20,531 bases of DNA, taken from the NCBI GenBank assembly GCA_964200075.2, contig CAXNAA020000520.1:1-20531 (forward strand). Direction: 5' to 3'. This DNA comes from Sphacelaria rigidula. Its lineage: Eukaryota; Phaeophyceae; Sphacelariales. The position numbers and the translations under genes are program-made. Positions 9,185-18,662 of this stretch are shown here, piece by piece (the stretch's first letter is position 1; every line of letters begins with the position of its first letter). The notes beneath the pieces are model-generated. The model did not search any database. It was not told where the DNA came from and worked only from the letters and a program-made list of their open reading frames with translations.

Positions 9185-10347
9185 CTACACGACACGTAGT
9201 CGAGTTCGGTCGAGAATGTCTTCACCCAAGGCCCAGAACCCATCTCTGAACACAGTTCGTTTCGCTTCGAAGCAAAGGTACGCGTCCCCGGTAGCGACTG
9301 ATTCGATGCCCAGCTCTCCGTCGCCTGTGCGTAGGTCGGCCTTCACGCGTTCGACTTCACCGAGGACCGGCACGACCTTTCCACCCATAGCCAAGGCCTC
9401 GTCACTGCCTGTAACCATGACAGCATCGATCCTGTTCGCATGTCTCTGTTGCAACATGTCACAAGTCCGCACGAATATCCCTTTCCTAAATATGCGAGCG
9501 CTTTCGGTGCCTTCCAAGAGGGGATCCCCGAGCTCCCGCGTGAGCAACTCCCTGACCACGTACGGTATGTGGCATCTTCCGACCGTCCTCGCCGGCCTTA
9601 CAAAGTGGGTCACTCGGTGGCCAACACGTCTGCGAATCATATGAAGATACCGTTTGTGGTTCCGACCAAAGACTGGTGTCACATCAGCGTTAAGAAACAC
9701 GTCAAGGTCCCCGATATCGTCCAGCCGAACGATGTAAAGCGTCCAGTCCTCAATGTCGTGGTCATCATACTCCTGCACTTCGTCCATGTGGGCGAATACT
9801 GGCACCGTATCCATGCACATCAAAGCCGCGGTGTGTGCCCCGTTGATGTCACACTGCCAGTCTTCCCGGCCCATACGAAGTCCCCGACACCCCCTCGGCG
9901 GCAACGATTCGTCCGCGCCAGCATATCTCGAGAAGGGCGAGGAGGGACTGGCTGTACTGGCTCGACACTCTAAAGTCCATGACACGACGATAAAACTGCA
10001 GACTCAACGCGTTTTGCAGCTCAATCACCCGGGTAGCCTCACCGGGCCGGAAATCATTCGAGTCGAGCCCACCCGTGCTTGCGGCGCACCACGTTCGGAT
10101 AGTGATGCCAAGGGAGGTAAGGAGAGGGAGTCCCAATGGCTGTAGGTGGTAAGTCTCCCCTGCATGAGATGCCACGACGGTGCAGGTGGAGCATCAATTC
10201 GTCGAGAGCAGTTCCCGGAGGCGAAAACCACGTCGTGAATTCTGATGCGTCTGTTCCTCGCTTCCGCTTCTGCGCCGATTGCGGGTTGTGACCCTCGTCT
10301 GATCGGCTCATGGATATCATCTCATTTTCAATGTCCGCAACACGCAA
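9185..10347 (-). pseudogene. Family-B-DNA-polymerase-like pseudogene region
   Basis: A probable start lies near 10320 (MISMSRSDEGHNPQ followed by QKRKRG, a possible nuclear signal). The frame shifts near 10150 and again near 9920. The best block, 9985-9185, contains CDINGAHTAALM at about 9853-9818, resembling polymerase motif A (D..S/G.Y). It continues with EDWTLYIVRLDD, then FRKGIFVRTCDML, which could be motif B (K...N...G) with the Asn and Gly lost, and VMVTGSDEAL, in the place of motif C (DTDS). About 147 residues separate the A-like and C-like motifs, plausible for family B. No exonuclease motifs were identified. The block ends at TAG 9185-9187, after which the same frame runs into the helicase. 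The polymerase call is an inference from weak motifs; it could be another replication enzyme. Confidence 0.45.
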
Positions 10348-10432
10348 AAAAGTCCTGCTTCACACCCAGTGGTGTTCGGTTTCTCTTTCTCTTCGACTGC
10401 CTCGGCAATCCGACGGAATCTTCGCTGGGTTC

Positions 10433-11599
10433 TTACACTGTGCCGATGGCCACGTCCAAGGATGATCCAAACCGGTCCCTCCATGGCCCGTCGAGCTCAA
10501 AGCGGTAAACATGTCCCTCACGAACCCCGACATGTAATGCTGGCGGCCGGAGATTTGTTTTTTCGTCGACTGGCCCAAGAACATCGTCGCCAGAGCCCCT
10601 GTGTGACCACATGACGACGTTCGCCTTCGTCATATTTAGTCAATTCTCGAGGTCTCGCAAAGTGAGCGCGGGCGGTTCACTGACCCCCGCAAGCCACATA
10701 TCGAACTCTTCGCTCCCCACGTCACGACCAAGAAGCACCGAATACAGGTTGCGGAAGTAGTTACCACCATCCAACGCATTCCTCAATGGTTTAGTGGCAC
10801 CCTCCCTTCGCCGTCCACCACCAGTCGAGATCATGAATGGCCCCGTTCTAGGGTCGACATCCCTGAAACCAAACCTCCGTCGATCTCGTCTCAAGAGATC
10901 GACTTGATTGTCTCGCCAGGCGTCCGCAACGAGTACAGCGAGGCAAGCACCAGGGAGTCGTTTCTTCCAAGTCATGCCGAACGTGGTCAGATGTTTATAT
11001 CTCACAACCCTGTTACCAAAGGATGCGATGTTGAGTTGTCTGAAGCTAGGGCTCGGCGAGTCGATACCGGCGCGGACCTGGAGGTTCGACAAGGAAGCCG
11101 GGATGCCTTCATGATCGACCTCGATCCTTCTGCCCGCCGATCCCCAGCAGAGGATCGCTCGCCGGGTGTCATCCGCCGCTGAGACTACTAGCTGCCCGCG
11201 GCCACCGCCCTCGACGTCAATAAAGGCGGTCTTCCAAGCATCGGCGTCTGTCGGGTGGACCAAACCGCGCCGCCACTTCCTTGTTGCACAGGATTGAAAG
11301 TTTTCCAGTGATGGATCACCTCCAACGGGATGCGAATCGAACCATCTATATCCCGGTCCATGGAACGAGGCCGAGATACGAATCCGGTATCCTGTACCGA
11401 AGACCGCGTGGCGACGATACATTACCCCTCGTGGGCCTATGTAGCGCCACCCGTTACTTCTTTTTGCCAGGGGTTCGGCCTGATTCACTTGCTCCACTTG
11501 CTCCACTTGCTCCACGTAGCACCATCTGTGTCCTGGTTGTTGTGGTGGTGACGGCCTAGTCGACGATGAGGCAAACCTTTTCTTGAGGCGATGCAACAT
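10433..11599 (-). CDS. Unknown protein, longest frame in the window, with a TGA
   Basis: An ATG at 11597-11599 opens 319 codons ending at TGA 10640-10642. The same frame then continues for another 67 codons (from MTKANVVMWSHRGSGDD) to 10433, so either the TGA is a nonsense mutation or the stop is real and the rest is an extension. The N terminus is basic (MLHRLKKRFASSST). A tandem EQVEQVEQV comes from a 9-base repeat at 11486-11516. A middle part is rich in W, Y and G (GWRYIGPRGVMYRR; HGPGYRWFDSHPVGGD; WRRGLVHPTDADAWKTAF). No signal peptide or membrane segment is seen. It sits upstream of the polymerase-like gene on the same strand, so it is probably part of the same element. I do not recognise the family. 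Confidence 0.55.
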
Positions 11600-12090
11600 T
11601 CCTTGAGTTTTTTGTGTCTATAATTTGAAGAACACAAGATTTATCCACGGATCGACGCGAATCATCAACCACGGTTTATTTATTTATGACGATTGATTGA
11701 ATGGTACCTTTGGGAAGTAGGGATATGACCAAAACTATGCTTCAGTTTTCACCTCCTGTCGCTTGCTTCGTCGCGCAGCCTTCCTTGTGATGCCGCAGTG
11801 ATGGAGTCTAGACTATTCGATCCAACACACCTGAGCCTGAAGGAGATCCTGCGATCGGTGTTTTGCCACACCTCCTCCATACCTTTAGCAGTGTGTGGTA
11901 ACTGCTTGTTGTTGTTGTTGCTGCTGCTGCTGCTGACGTGTGTTTGTGGTGTGCTTTAGCTGCTGCTGTAGGTTGCAGAACACATGAAACTCCGACACTA
12001 CTTCGGGCCAATCAACAACAATGATGATGACTAGAGAGCATGTGTCGTCGCCATTATCAGTGGGAAACCTGTTTTTTTAAGGGACGATGA
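11600..12090. other. Intergenic stretch, start-side flank of the minus-strand block
   Basis: This contains the upstream region of the frame starting at 11599, with an AT-rich ATTATA about 20 bases from the ATG on the minus strand and a small inverted pair TTGTGT/ACACAA at 11612-11617 and 11632-11637. A TTG/CTG microsatellite lies at 11905-11935. No gene is recognised. Confidence 0.5.
11905..11935. repeat. TTG/CTG trinucleotide microsatellite
   Basis: Consecutive TTG units are followed by five CTG units. The minus-strand translation gives a run of Ala or Ser, which is not evidence of coding. Confidence 0.9.
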
Positions 12091-12507
12091 CTGAGATCCC
12101 TTAGCAAACGATACCTGATTCCCGAGATTGAGTGTGACTGGTGGGATCATCAATCGGGCATCAACGGTCAAGTTGTCAAATTCAAAATTTTGAATCTCAC
12201 TGATGAAAAAAGTATCCCACGATTGTGGGTGACGGCATCGATCGACCACGGACTTTTGGCCGTTCCGTGGAACGTTCCTTTAAAAAATTCGCCGATCAGA
12301 AAACTGCGGGCACCCTTTCTATATATATATACAGCCAGCACTTGTTCATTAGGTGAACCGCACACCCTGCACGACCGCAAATACAATACTTTGCAGATAT
12401 AGCAGCAAATACGATTCAGTCAGAAAGGACAAGGTGACCTACAAGTCGGCGCTTGATCAGTGGATTGATGTTGTCACAACAGTCAAGAAACTGTCGTTAA
12501 CGTAAAA
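12091..12507 (+). CDS. Possible small two-part gene, unknown
   Basis: An open frame with no ATG runs from 12091 to 12402. Its first two thirds look protein-like: RYLIPEIECDWWDHQSGING, then VVKFKILNLTDEKS and LWVTASIDHGLLAVPWNVPL. A second frame after a TTTGCAG acceptor (ending at 12396) reads YDSVRKDKVTYKSALDQWID and ends at TAA 12505-12507. If the two are exons, the intron would lie between about 12290 and 12396; no convincing donor was chosen, and a frame break is equally possible. A 16-base palindrome lies inside it at 12180-12195. It is on the strand opposite to the decayed replication block. No family is recognised. Confidence 0.35.
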
Positions 12508-12512
12508 TTTTA

Positions 12513-12594
12513 CCGGGGACCCCATGAACAAGTCCGATCTGTGATCGGAGGTCGTCCTGCAGAACTAAAGTTTAGTGGTACGTACCGGCAGGAC
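12513..12594. repeat. Cluster of palindromes and hairpins
   Basis: Within 82 bases there are: GGGG-A-CCCC; a perfect seven-base stem TCCGATC-TGT-GATCGGA at 12533-12549; an outer pair GTCCTGC/GCAGGAC at 12554-12560 and 12588-12594; and, inside that pair, ACTAAA-G-TTTAGT (12564-12576) and the perfect palindrome GGTACGTACC (12577-12586). Such density is unusual. It begins just after the stop of the small frame ending at 12507. Confidence 0.6.
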
Positions 12595-13043
12595 AACGGA
12601 GATGTGCATTTTCCTTTTTTTATCACACTTCGACCCCCCCCCCCTCCGTTCCTAGGGACGAGTCCGTGATCACAGGGGTCCATCTCATCTCTCCACCTTT
12701 ACACGCCTCGAATTTTGGTATCGTGGATTGCATCAGCACTCCCGCACTACCTCGACTTTGTTCAATTGGTTTTCTCTTTGCTACTTACGTCCTCATGTAT
12801 TCCACGACAGTAAGAGTAAGAGTAACAAGTGAAAAGGTTGAAAATGGAAAGTGCACGTGCCAGGAAAACGTGCGAAAATGAGGAAGATACTCCTGTTTTC
12901 CGTCCTTAAAAACGGCCCTGGCATTACTCTACTGTCTTAGCTTTCATTCACATTCGCTGGGCAAGTAATTCCATAATCGGCCAAGATAACCTTATTCAGG
13001 AGGCAGCTTTGTGCGGCTGGATGATTCAGACCATGATACTCAG
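12595..13043. other. No recognised gene
   Basis: AT-rich non-coding sequence with a run of about twelve C near 12633-12645 and a T run just before it. No supported frame is seen. Confidence 0.5.
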
Positions 13044-13135
13044 TCATGATATTTCTCCTGCTTCAACACCGATGAATTCAAAACTGGGCAGTACACTGCA
13101 CTGTCCTGTCCGCTGTATAGGGTACAGTAGCTCAC

Positions 13136-13229
13136 CTGAATGATCACTGTCGGGGTAGCTGGAGTCCGAGTCGATGTCCCCCACTTCCACGCCGTACTTG
13201 GCCGCAAGCCCAGCTGGATCATATTCTAG
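13136..13229 (-). CDS. Candidate minus-strand exon, acidic peptide
   Basis: On the minus strand an acceptor (CATGACAG) is followed by 31 codons reading LEYDPAGLAAKYGVEVGDID and then SDSSYPDSDHS, ended by a good donor, GTGAGC (13135-13130). Third positions are C/G rich, unlike the surrounding AT-rich DNA. A possible downstream acceptor near 13075 (AAGCAG) would add four codons and a TGA at about 13064. Upstream exons were not found with confidence. The acidic, Ser/Asp-rich tail suggests the C terminus of a nuclear or regulatory protein, but the gene is not identified. Confidence 0.35.
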
Positions 13230-15161
13230 CTGTCATGGGAGCATTTCGGAGTGTTGTTGAATAGTTTATGAATAAATACAATCTCGTTCCTGAAAACATC
13301 CGGCCAATCGCTAGACGGATGGTCATGTGTTTTGTCACTGAACGACACACGTGTTTTTGAGGTGCGCGGACGCGTCACGGACGTCTGTGCGCCAGAGTGG
13401 GACCGCCACGGAGAATCGCCGGACTGGCGCGTCGCCTGTACGCCAAAACGTCCAGTTAATGACTTCTGATGTTCCATTCAGTAGAGGTGACTGGGTGTGC
13501 ATTGGTAGAGCTTCAATCAGCACCCGATGAGAAAGTATGTGCTCTGCTTGCTGGTGGACACGTAGGACCGAAGACGCGAATGCCATTATACACACCAAGG
13601 CAATTATACACACCAAGGCAAAAACCAAGGACGTTTCAACCACACACATATTTCTGGCGACGTGCCGTGGTGGACTCTTACTGGCTTGGTGCGTTTGTGG
13701 TGTGTCTATGGATGCTGTGCCTTTGAATTGGTTGAACAAGCGCGACGCCCTTTCTGCAAGGAAGATCTCAACCAAGGAAGATCTCAACCTATTACATTCT
13801 TACTCACGAGAACGCATGATACATCTCGACCATCATACTATCTGTAATAAGATATTTGGGACTGTTCCCCACGTGATTTTGCCATGACGCCCGAAAATAT
13901 CTCTTACAACTGTGCACAACAACAGTGCAGTTACGAAGTACTGCATTATACAGGACTGACACTAAACGACTGCGATGCCTGCTCTCGCCAGGTCAAAACT
14001 GCGCGAGGCCAACCTGCACCACCATACACTGCGGGTACTAAACGACAACAGCATATTGTCTTCACTGTGCCGCATATTATTAGAAGCGAATCAGATTTGT
14101 CAGTGAACGTACCCCTTCTCCCAACTTTTTCTCCACAAGGCCATCTGGCCTATGCTCGTTCTCGTCCAATGCAAAGTCCATGAAGCCCGTAGGTCCGACG
14201 GGCTGATTCTACGATATTCCAGAAATATGAGGTGTAGGATCCACCGCCGAGGATGACCAAACAGCTGTACCACTGGACGTCCGTTCAGTACGAAACTATC
14301 GACATGCGGCGGCCCGTCAAACGCGGTTCTTGATACCGAGAGTCAGGTTTCTAGCGAGATATTTCCCACGCGGAATGGTTCGGGAGTGTAGGCTGCCGGA
14401 TCTCGATTCTGGACAGGAAAATCTTGTCGCTGACGATGGTCGGGGGTGGTATTTGGTACTACACTCACTCGCTCACTGGATCTCATCACGACAAAGCAGC
14501 CTCCTCAAGTATTATACTGTTTCGTGCCCTGAATACCTTTGAGTGAATTGAATAGCAACACAGTTCTGAAATTACCTCGAGAGATCAGCTGATGTCACAC
14601 ATATGACATCTATGTCGCATACGATATACTACAGCACCACGGCATGAGAGAGGACAGGAAGGTGGAACTAGCCGGCAGGGTGTGGTTCAGGAGGATAGAA
14701 GATATCTGCGCATGATTGTGACGCGTCAAGTGATGAAGCTGAAAATATGGTTTCGAATACTGCTCTCTGTACTAGTGATGCATAAGCCCCAAGCAGAGGA
14801 GTGCTGTCGCAGCACCACTGGCTTTGAGCTGGAATACTCTTGTGTTTTTTCCTTGACTGCATCCGTGATTTCTTGTCGTATAACCTCATATTAGATCTAA
14901 ACCATGGTATTGCCTACCGTGGATGGGTACTCGGCATTCAGTTACGCCACGCGTCAAGTTTGGAGTCTTTACACTTCTACACTAAAATCGAGTAATTCAA
15001 ATTTGGGCAAACGGGACGTACTCATGAAATCAATGTGATTATGAAAAATATGTTTTTAGGGGTCGCATAAAAATTAGGATCATTTCCATCATAAGAACGA
15101 AGACGTATCGGAGGCAAGAGCGAGGACACGAGTTTAGCTGGACTGGGCTAGCAGAGGAAAT
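13230..15161. other. No recognised gene; short tandem duplications
   Basis: Frames up to about 150 codons occur on both strands but lack motifs and splice support. Contents noted: an exact 18-base tandem duplication at 13585-13620, an exact 16-base tandem duplication at 13758-13789, and overlapping palindromes at 14584-14610 (ATCAGCTGAT, then GATGTCA/TGACATC). Confidence 0.5.
13585..13789. repeat. Two exact short tandem duplications
   Basis: ATTATACACACCAAGGCA is repeated twice head to tail at 13585-13620. About 140 bases later AAGGAAGATCTCAACC is repeated twice at 13758-13789. Both are perfect, so the duplications look recent. Confidence 0.9.
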
Positions 15162-15193
15162 TGATTGGTTGCATTCCTCCCGGACTATATAAA
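15162..15193 (+). promoter_or_regulatory. CCAAT/TATA-type core promoter candidate
   Basis: ATTGGT (a reversed CCAAT box, near 15162-15168) is followed about 15 bases later by ACTATATAAAAGAGG, a near-consensus TATA box at 15184-15193. A transcript would start near 15220. A plausible early splice donor, CAAG/GTACGTACGG, follows at 15254. No clear coding sequence follows, so the target is unknown. Confidence 0.45.
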
Positions 15194-15690
15194 AGAGGGA
15201 AAGGTGCACAGGAGAGGGGGCGGGGGGAGGGGGTCATCGTTGAACAAGCACAAGGTACGTACGGTTTATACACGAACTCCAGGGTGTCGGATAGCGTTCT
15301 TTCCCCCCGAGAAACACTGCTGTGCTGTACTACTCATCATTATACTCTATCGTAGTGCAGAGGGACTGCAATATCAACAACACCTTCGCCGATGACGCAA
15401 TGAGAAAAGGCAGCTGACTTTTCGTGCAGTGAGTGGGTGCGCCTTGCTTGCCCCATGCGATATGGATTTGGGTTTGGGGTTGTGGTGTCACTGAAACCTC
15501 ACCTGTACTTGAGCGCCGACTTCAGCGGTTTGTCACTGATTACTCGTCTGCACTACTGTACTGTAATTCTTTCTATTCAAAATGTGCATCCATCATCTTG
15601 CTTCCTGTTGCTGGATGTGCGAAAAAAAAATGGAATTTATGTTTTTTGGGAACACACGTCGGATAAATCTCGGTAACATCAGTGGATTCT
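15194..15690. other. Possible transcript from the TATA site, no clear product
   Basis: This contains the GT at 15254, possible acceptors near 15355 and 15429, and a plus-strand frame from ATG 15455 to TAA 15674-15676 (starts MRYGFGFGVVVSLKPHLYLS, about 73 codons). The frame has no motif I know, and its base use is not clearly coding. Confidence 0.25.
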
Positions 15691-15738
15691 GGCGGGGCCC
15701 CCAATACTTCGTCTGGCAGGGCCCCCATTACTTCATCT
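15691..15738. repeat. 24-base tandem duplication
   Basis: Two adjacent 24-base units (15691-15714 and 15715-15738) differ at three positions. The length keeps frame, and the minus strand reads GSDEVMGALPDEVLGAPPES within an open frame at 15573-15809. That could be a small acidic exon, but the frame has no other support. Confidence 0.7.
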
Positions 15739-18157
15739 GAACCCATTTCGCTCAAGACAGATACTCGTCGTTGTTTGGTTTGCAGGGGTACATACAGTGC
15801 TCGTGGCATAATTGACCCCGCATCGTTTTTTTCTCCTTGTGTTCATTGACCCGTTCGCCCATATTTCGTCTCTTCTCATTCAGTATTCAAGACATGACAA
15901 TGATGCCAGAAATGTCGTGTTTTTTAATTGTGAGCTGGGAGCAGCCTGATCAACCTGACTGTACCCGACTTTGAACCCTCCACGTCTCGTTTGTTCAAAT
16001 CCGCGCCTAGGCGGGGAAAATAAAGTTTTTTTTGTCCCACCTCTGACCCCGCCATCGAGAGTTCAAGACGAAACATGCGCATGCCGGTAATACATGAGCA
16101 AGGGCCATTGGGACCAGGGTTATTTCCTGTTGGTGGGGTTGTGTTCACGAGATGAACCGGGCTGCACATTTCATGATGGTGCAGTACAGGAAAAGTGGTC
16201 GTGGAATGGCTTTTGGCCGTTACGCCCAACGTTTCAGCGCGTCGGCAGGTGGCAGATTGGACTGTCGTTTCTAGGGGATGCATGTTGTCCCTCTCTGGTC
16301 GATTCTCTCGGCCCTTTTTCCTCATGTTTCTCATTCGGGTATGCAGAGTTTGTTCGCTGACAACTATAACTCGATTACACTTTTGCGCCCGATGGACTTG
16401 CATGAGGTAAGGAGCCGCACTGAGAACATAGGGCAGACATGGTATAGGAACAGACGGTAGGCAACGGATGATTTGCTCATGTTGTCCGTTTTGGCATCAT
16501 CAATCACGTGCGTAGTCCAATAGCTCGAAGCACAAGACGTGAAGCACAACAAACCTGGGATATCATACACGCTTGCGAAGGAGAACGCCGTCTTAGCAGA
16601 TGTGTTACTGTACTGTCTGTGTACATTCATTACGATGATCATCTTCCATCAATCAGGGGGAAGATATCCCAAACAGAAAGGCCCCATCCATCCCATTTTA
16701 TTATCATATTTTCACCGGGCGCTACAGCAGCCCCTCACCCACTCCATATTTCAGCACATTATTGTGTCCGGGATCGTGTGTGTATGCCGGGTCTTTTTCA
16801 AAGTTTTGACATGACGGGTTGGTTCTTCATTCCTTCATGTCTCTTCTCGATACGTGCGCCCTCTTATTGTCCGCATGCATGCATGCACATAGTGTGCTGC
16901 ATGCTCCAGGGTGAGCCCACCCACCCTGGTTAATTTGGCGTGGTCCCTCGACATCTGCGGCCCTCTTGTTTTGGCTCGAAACCGAAACCGCGCCATCGTT
17001 TACGAATCTTGGTCGTTGTTGCAGTTGGTCTCGGACTATACCGTACACAGGTTCTATACCGATGTACCGACTCTCTGAATACATCTTATTATTTTAGCCC
17101 TGCGTCCTCACGTTTGCGTCTGCACTACGGGTATCTGTGCTTTGCCACCCTTGCTTTACCATGGACCCCTGGATATGTAGTTGTGGTTATTCACCCATGA
17201 TCCAAGCCGGGTTGTTCGCATTTTGGTTCACGTACTTAAATATTGCGGAAAAGGATTCCGTTCCCCCGTGGAGATCCCGTCTAAAAAAAATGCCGACCAG
17301 TCGATTCGAGAAATCTAAGCTCCCCGCTAGGGTCGATCATCGGCACTATTTTACTTGAAAAATGAATATATTATCCAGATCACTCGCCCCCTATCAACCA
17401 AACAAAATGGCGGCCAGCGTCTCCTTCGTTTGACCTGTCGAAAAGCCCTGTTACAGGTGTTTATCTCACTGCACTTTTGTGTTATTCTACTGTGACGGTG
17501 GATCCACTCAATGCGCATCGTACCATGTCGACAAATGAGACGTGTTTGTGTTTTGTGTGTCCCGAACGGTGGTGGGTGAGCAAAAAGACTCATCACGCTC
17601 AAAACCACTCACAGGGGAGCGAGAGGCGATACCTCGAGACCCAATTTCTGGAAAATGAAGCAACTTTGAAAACGACTAGACTATCATGCTACTCGTACAT
17701 CAAACCGGTCCGGGCCACGTCCCACCTTGCGCATGCAATCGCACTGCATCATGCTATATTAGCAGCGCGAGCGCCCAATATCATGATACTACCCCAAAGA
17801 GCAAAAGTAGTGTCCACTACCGTCTACTGTGCATGTACTATGGTCCTCCTGGCCCAAACTACTTGAAACAAGCACGAGTGCTGATGTTCAGGAGTCCCCA
17901 GATTCCCACGGTAGAAATGTCAACGAACAATGCGATGGGAAGGAAGTCATTAAAAAAAGTGAACGTGATGTGTGAATGTAAATGCGAAAGCATGTAAAAG
18001 AAGTGAACATGTTTGTCTATCGGTAGCCGTTTCAAAGCCCGCGGCATGTACCGAAAATCTGGTTTTCTGGTGGTTTTACCGCAATGTAGAGGATGACAAA
18101 CGTTTCAACGTAGGTGGCTCTTCGTAGATCGAATGGGAGAGTTGTCGGCAACCAACC
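15739..18157. other. No recognised gene
   Basis: Mixed-composition DNA with scattered frames of 60-160 codons on both strands. None has a motif, a consistent codon bias or matching splice sites. A GCATGCATGCATGC run lies near 16873. I see nothing further that I can support. Confidence 0.5.
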
Positions 18158-18662
18158 CGTGTTTGTACTAATATGAGGATTTTGGCTCGTCTACAGGCGA
18201 TTTTTTCCGTGCATTAATTTTTCTGACCCCAGTCCGTTCAGCAATAATTTTCGGCTAGCTGAGGAAACCAGATAAATTCTCCGCTTCTCTGGACGTTGAC
18301 TTTTGGTTCATCACCTTTGTGCTCAGGTCGGGAGGGACACTCCCGCATCTCCCCCGAATCGGAGGCACGGCATAAATTCTCCGATTCTCTGGACATTAAC
18401 TTTTGGTTCACCACCTTTCTGCTCAAATCGGGACACTTGCGCACCTCCCCCGAACGCCCCGTTTTGGGGGAGATGCGGGAGTGTCCCGATCTGATCAGAG
18501 AGATGATAACGAAAGGTCAACGTCCAAAGAATCGGAGAATTGATCTGGTTTCCTCAGAGCTAGCAGAAAAATCATGCTCAACGGACTAGGGTCCGAAAAA
18601 TCATTTCATGGGAGAAAATCGCCTGTGCACGGGTTGAAATCCTCATATTTGTACCAATACGC
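18158..18662. mobile_element. Foldback (MITE-like) element with long inverted repeats
   Basis: The left arm (about 18158-18358) and the right arm (about 18463-18662) are inverted copies, roughly 200 bases each and about 80% alike by eye. Shared blocks include ATATGAGGAT, ACAGGCGATTTT, AGTCCGTT, TGAGGAAACCAGAT, GACGTTGAC and ACACTCCCGCATCTCCCCC. Between the arms is a second direct copy of the inner left arm (18372-18455 compared with 18272-18359). No protein is encoded, and no clear target-site duplication was found. It is probably a non-autonomous DNA transposon or a foldback repeat. Confidence 0.75.

Noticed and set aside
9216-10145. Plus-strand frames of 130-177 codons
   Set aside because: They are antisense to the polymerase-like pseudogene and show no motifs.
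11325-11345. tRNA T-arm-like sequence on the minus strand (GGTTCGATTCGCATCCC)
   Set aside because: No acceptor stem or anticodon arm fits, and it lies inside the 319-codon frame.
13335-13787. 150-codon minus-strand frame with a hydrophobic stretch
   Set aside because: The hydrophobic part (ALVCIIALVCIMAF) is produced by the exact 18-base tandem duplication; there is no other support.
16508-16933. 141-codon plus-strand frame
   Set aside because: No motif, no coding-like base bias, and overlapping frames on both strands.
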